From an uncultured SAR116 cluster alpha proteobacterium (GTDB taxonomy: Bacteria > Pseudomonadota > Alphaproteobacteria > Puniceispirillales > Puniceispirillaceae), in assembly GCA_902520575.1 (NCBI GenBank), contig CABYOG010000018.1:1-18701 (forward strand): DNA of 18,701 nt, written 5' to 3'. Positions 15,818-18,701 of the stretch are shown one piece after another. The notes under the pieces are model-generated. The model made no database searches. It was not told where the DNA came from and saw only the letters and a program-made list of their open reading frames with translations. Numbering within the stretch: the stretch's first letter is position 1; every line of letters begins with the position of its first letter. The translations under genes and the position numbers were made by a program.

Positions 15818-18478
15818 ATGACAAAATGGGTTTATTTCTTTGGAACACAGGCATGTGATGGCGACGCGTCACTGAGGAACCTTTTGGGAGGTAAAGGCGC
15901 TAATCTGGCAGAAATGGCTATGCTAGGTCTGCCTGTGCCGCCCGGCTTTACTATTACCACAGAGGTCTGCACCTATTATTATGATAATGGCCACAGCTAT
16001 CCAGATGCGCTGAAATCACAGGTTGAGGCCGCCTTGACCAAAATTGAGGCAGAGACAGGCCGTAAATTTACTGATGCTGATAATCCGATGCTCTTGTCCG
16101 TCCGCTCTGGGGCTCGGGCCTCTATGCCCGGCATGATGGACACAGTGTTAAATCTGGGTCTGAATGATGCTAGTGTGGCTGGTTTGGCCGCTGCGAGTGG
16201 TGATGCCCGCTTTGCGTATGATAGCTATCGCCGCTTTATACAGATGTATAGCGATGTGGTTTTGGGTGTTAATCATGGCTTGTTTGAGGATGCGTTGGAA
16301 GGCCTCAAGCTCTCAAGTGGTCTTCTTCAGGATACCGAACTAACAGCTGAACAATTGGCCAATTTGACAGATAGTTATAAGCAGATTGTGATGGATGAGA
16401 CCGGTGCGCCATTCCCGCAGGACCCGGTGGAACAGCTTTGGGGAGCGGTAGGGGCAGTATTTGCCAGCTGGATGAATAACCGTGCGATCACCTATCGCCG
16501 TCTGAACGAAATTCCGGCAGCTTGGGGTACGGCTGTGAATGTGCAGGCCATGGTGTTTGGCAATATGGGTGCGGATTGCGCAACGGGTGTCGCTTTTACT
16601 CGTAACCCGTCAACAGGCGAAAATCTATTTTATGGCGAGTTTTTGGTCAATGCGCAGGGCGAGGATGTGGTTGCTGGTATTCGCACACCGCTGCCGCTGA
16701 CCAAAGTAGCGCGTCTTGCTGGTGGTTCAGGTGAAGCTTCATTGGAAGAAGAAATGCCAGAGGTGTTTGCCCAGCTGGATGAGGTCCGCAAAAAGCTTGA
16801 ACGCCATTATGGGGATATGCAGGATCTGGAATTCACAGTCGAAAAGCATAAGCTGTACATGCTGCAAACCAGAAGTGGCAAACGCACAGCTGAGGCTGCG
16901 CTCAGGATTGCCGTTGAAATGGCTGATGAGGGGCTGATCACAAATAGTGAGGCTGTGAGCCGCATAAATCCTGAATCTCTTGACCAACTTCTGCATCCGA
17001 CACTTGATCCAGATGCCCAGCGCGTCTGCCTAGGACGTGGTCTTCCAGCTTCACCTGGGGCAGCATCTGGAACAATTGCGCTGACCGCTGATGTAGCAGA
17101 AGCCCGGGCTGGCCAGGGAGAGGCTGTGATTTTAGTCCGGGTTGAAACCAGCCCTGAAGATATCCATGGCATGCATGCCGCAGCTGGTATCTTGACAGCC
17201 CGTGGCGGCATGACAAGCCATGCTGCTGTGGTTGCACGGGGTATGGGCCGGCCATGTGTGTCGGGGGCAGGGGAAGTGCGCATCGACGTGACATCCGGCA
17301 AGGTCTTTATCGGTGATGCTCAATTAAAAGACGGAGATATGATCACGATTGATGGTGGTGTGGGCGAGATTTATCAGGGTGAAATTGCTAAGATACAGCC
17401 ACGTCTATCTGAGGCGTTTGAAGTGTTGATGGGCTGGGCGGACAGCCTGCGCAGGATGAAGGTGCGCACAAATGCAGAAACCCCGGCTGATGCCCTCATA
17501 GCCCGGGAGTTTGGGGCAGAGGGCATTGGTCTATGCCGGACCGAGCACATGTTCTTTGATGCGGACCGGATCATTACAATGCGGGAGATGATCATGGCAA
17601 GTGACAGTGCCGGGCGCCAGGCAGCATTGGAAAGATTATTGCCGATGCAGCGACAGGATTTCATTGAGCTGTTTGAGATCATGTCGGGTCTGCCTGTGAC
17701 TATCCGCCTGCTTGACCCGCCGCTCCATGAATTCTTGCCCCATTCAGATGCAGAGTTGGAAGATGTGGCCAAAGCATCTGGCATATCCATTGAAATAGCC
17801 CGGCAACGGACCTTACGACTGAAAGAATCCAACCCGATGTTGGGGCATCGCGGATGCCGGCTGGCGGTCACCTATCCTGAGATTTGTGCCATGCAAGCTA
17901 GGGCGATTTTTGAAGCTGCGGTGCATGTGGCCAAATCGTCCGCCGCGCCGATACCAGAAGTGATGATACCGCTGGCAGCGACAGCTGCTGAAATTTCGAT
18001 TTGCCGCAAAATAATCGATGAGGTGGCCGCAGATGTATTTGCTACAGCTGGACAGGATGTTTCTTATATGGTGGGAACCATGATTGAACTGCCGCGGGCC
18101 GCTGTCTGTGCTGACCAGTTGGCTGTTGAAGCTGAGTTTTTCTCGTTCGGGACGAATGATTTAACTCAGACAGCTTTGGGAATCAGCCGAGATGATGCCT
18201 CCAATTTTATGCATGCCTATCAGGAAGCGGAAATCTATGAAATAGACCCGTTTGTTTCCATTGATGTTGATGGTGTTGGCCAGCTAGTGCAGATGGGTGC
18301 TGACAAGGGCCGGGCTGTGCGCGGGGATATCAAGTTGGGGATTTGTGGTGAACATGGCGGTGATCCGAAATCAGTTGTCTTTTGCGAGACAGTTGGCCTT
18401 GATTATGTCAGCTGTTCGCCTTTCCGAGTGCCTATCGCCCGTCTGGCCGCAGCACAGGCCAGCTTGAAGACAGATTGA
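15818..18478 (+). CDS. ppdK: Pyruvate, phosphate dikinase
   Basis: PpdK interconverts pyruvate, ATP and phosphate with PEP, AMP and pyrophosphate, giving PEP for gluconeogenesis or, in reverse, extra ATP from PEP. The 886-residue protein has all three domains: an N-terminal ATP-grasp with GGKGANLAEM (Lys26) and SVRSGARASMPGMMD (Arg96); a central swivelling domain with catalytic His468 in GGMTSHAAVVARGMG; and a C-terminal PEP-binding TIM barrel with GLCRTEHMF and Cys843 in GICGEHGGDP. The start at 15818 is chosen because the protein then begins as relatives do (MTKWVYFFG), with a GGGG tract about 10 bases upstream; an in-frame ATG at 15782 would add 12 residues without a ribosome site. It follows glyS by 75 bp and ends before a strong hairpin. 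Confidence 0.98.
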   Translation: MTKWVYFFGTQACDGDASLRNLLGGKGANLAEMAMLGLPVPPGFTITTEVCTYYYDNGHSYPDALKSQVEAALTKIEAETGRKFTDADNPMLLSVRSGARASMPGMMDTVLNLGLNDASVAGLAAASGDARFAYDSYRRFIQMYSDVVLGVNHGLFEDALEGLKLSSGLLQDTELTAEQLANLTDSYKQIVMDETGAPFPQDPVEQLWGAVGAVFASWMNNRAITYRRLNEIPAAWGTAVNVQAMVFGNMGADCATGVAFTRNPSTGENLFYGEFLVNAQGEDVVAGIRTPLPLTKVARLAGGSGEASLEEEMPEVFAQLDEVRKKLERHYGDMQDLEFTVEKHKLYMLQTRSGKRTAEAALRIAVEMADEGLITNSEAVSRINPESLDQLLHPTLDPDAQRVCLGRGLPASPGAASGTIALTADVAEARAGQGEAVILVRVETSPEDIHGMHAAAGILTARGGMTSHAAVVARGMGRPCVSGAGEVRIDVTSGKVFIGDAQLKDGDMITIDGGVGEIYQGEIAKIQPRLSEAFEVLMGWADSLRRMKVRTNAETPADALIAREFGAEGIGLCRTEHMFFDADRIITMREMIMASDSAGRQAALERLLPMQRQDFIELFEIMSGLPVTIRLLDPPLHEFLPHSDAELEDVAKASGISIEIARQRTLRLKESNPMLGHRGCRLAVTYPEICAMQARAIFEAAVHVAKSSAAPIPEVMIPLAATAAEISICRKIIDEVAADVFATAGQDVSYMVGTMIELPRAAVCADQLAVEAEFFSFGTNDLTQTALGISRDDASNFMHAYQEAEIYEIDPFVSIDVDGVGQLVQMGADKGRAVRGDIKLGICGEHGGDPKSVVFCETVGLDYVSCSPFRVPIARLAAAQASLKTD

Positions 18479-18527
18479 CTTTTTTGCTGGCCCGTAAGTT
18501 CCAAGGGACAAGGACCAGGATAAATTA

Positions 18528-18556
18528 CCCCTGCCACCAAACAGCGGCGGGGGTTT
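18528..18556 (+). terminator. Intrinsic terminator after ppdK
   Basis: An 8-bp stem, CCCCTGCC (18528-18535) with GGCGGGGG (18546-18553, one G-T pair), encloses a 10-base loop and runs into TTTCTGTT. It starts 49 bp after the ppdK stop. The convergent Hsp20 gene ends 27 bp further on, so it may serve both strands, although the T run on the minus side is poor. Confidence 0.75.
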
Positions 18557-18579
18557 CTGTTGATTTATGAAAGCAATGG

Positions 18580-18701
18580 TTAAGATGCCTTTTTGCGCTT
18601 ATTGATATCCAGCAGCTGTCCTGCTGAATTGATTTCAATCTTTTGCGGCTTCATCGCTTCGGGGATTTCGCGCACCAAGTGGATATGCAGCAAGCCATCT
18701 T
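18580..18701 (-). CDS. Small heat-shock protein (Hsp20/IbpA family), C-terminal part
   Basis: On the minus strand, the last 39 codons of a gene enter from the right edge and stop with TAA at 18580-18582. The peptide begins DGLLHIHLVREIPEAMKP and continues KIEI. This is the last beta-strand of an alpha-crystallin domain, with its GLL signature, and the short C-terminal extension typical of IbpA-type proteins (REIPEAMKP). These ATP-independent chaperones hold unfolding proteins in a form that can be refolded. The start and any heat-responsive leader lie outside the window. It converges on ppdK across the terminator. The fragment is too short to name the exact paralogue. Confidence 0.85.
   Translation of the reverse strand, partial: DGLLHIHLVREIPEAMKPQKIEINSAGQLLDINKRKKAS

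Noticed and set aside
16807..17301. A 164-codon minus-strand open frame inside ppdK
   Set aside because: It overlaps the most conserved part of ppdK, including the catalytic histidine, and its product has no family features.

Overview
The window is a stretch of bacterial chromosome that looks alphaproteobacterial. The evidence is the gene order GatB/YqeY protein - dnaG - rpoD, the set DUF2007 protein - NPPF-type methyltransferase - S49 peptidase - small zinc-ribbon membrane protein - glyQ - glyS - ppdK, an RHH_4-type ribbon-helix-helix protein, and a long sigma-70 with an acidic non-conserved region. Base composition looks close to half GC by eye. That, with the mix of families, would suit a free-living marine alphaproteobacterium such as the SAR116 group, but the lineage is inference only.

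Layout. (1) Bases 1-4109, plus strand: the 3' end of a GatB/YqeY protein gene, DNA primase (dnaG) and the primary sigma factor (rpoD), a lineage version of the macromolecular-synthesis operon. (2) Bases 4110-4415: a candidate terminator, a cluster of alternating complementary segments, and a CAU-anticodon tRNA with encoded CCA, best read as tRNA-Ile2. (3) Bases 4416-10372, minus strand: a polyprenyl diphosphate synthase, an iron-sulfur RNA m5U methyltransferase overlapping a ribbon-helix-helix protein by 4 bp, then a 183-bp gap with an inverted repeat, then a class I glutamine amidotransferase overlapping a HyuA/oxoprolinase-type ATPase by 4 bp. (4) Bases 10373-10491: a divergent promoter region. 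(5) Bases 10498-18478, plus strand: DUF2007 protein, tRNA adenine-N6 methyltransferase-like protein, S49 peptidase, small zinc-ribbon membrane protein, both subunits of glycyl-tRNA synthetase, and pyruvate phosphate dikinase, ended by a clear hairpin terminator. (6) Bases 18580-18701, minus strand: the C-terminal end of a small heat-shock protein (Hsp20), converging on ppdK. No stretch longer than 300 bases lacks a gene; the longest is the 306-bp rpoD-HyuA interval, which holds the tRNA.

Most of the window is housekeeping: replication priming, transcription initiation, tRNA and rRNA modification, tRNA charging, quinone side-chain synthesis and PEP/pyruvate interconversion. No mobile element, CRISPR array, phage gene or defence system was seen. 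The least explained part is the minus-strand pair of glutamine amidotransferase and HyuA-like ATPase. It has no HyuB partner beside it and sits behind an inverted repeat and a small DNA-binding-type protein, which could make a small regulated module acting on gamma-glutamyl, 5-oxoproline or hydantoin-like compounds. That is a hypothesis. I found nothing that clearly amounts to a new biological system.
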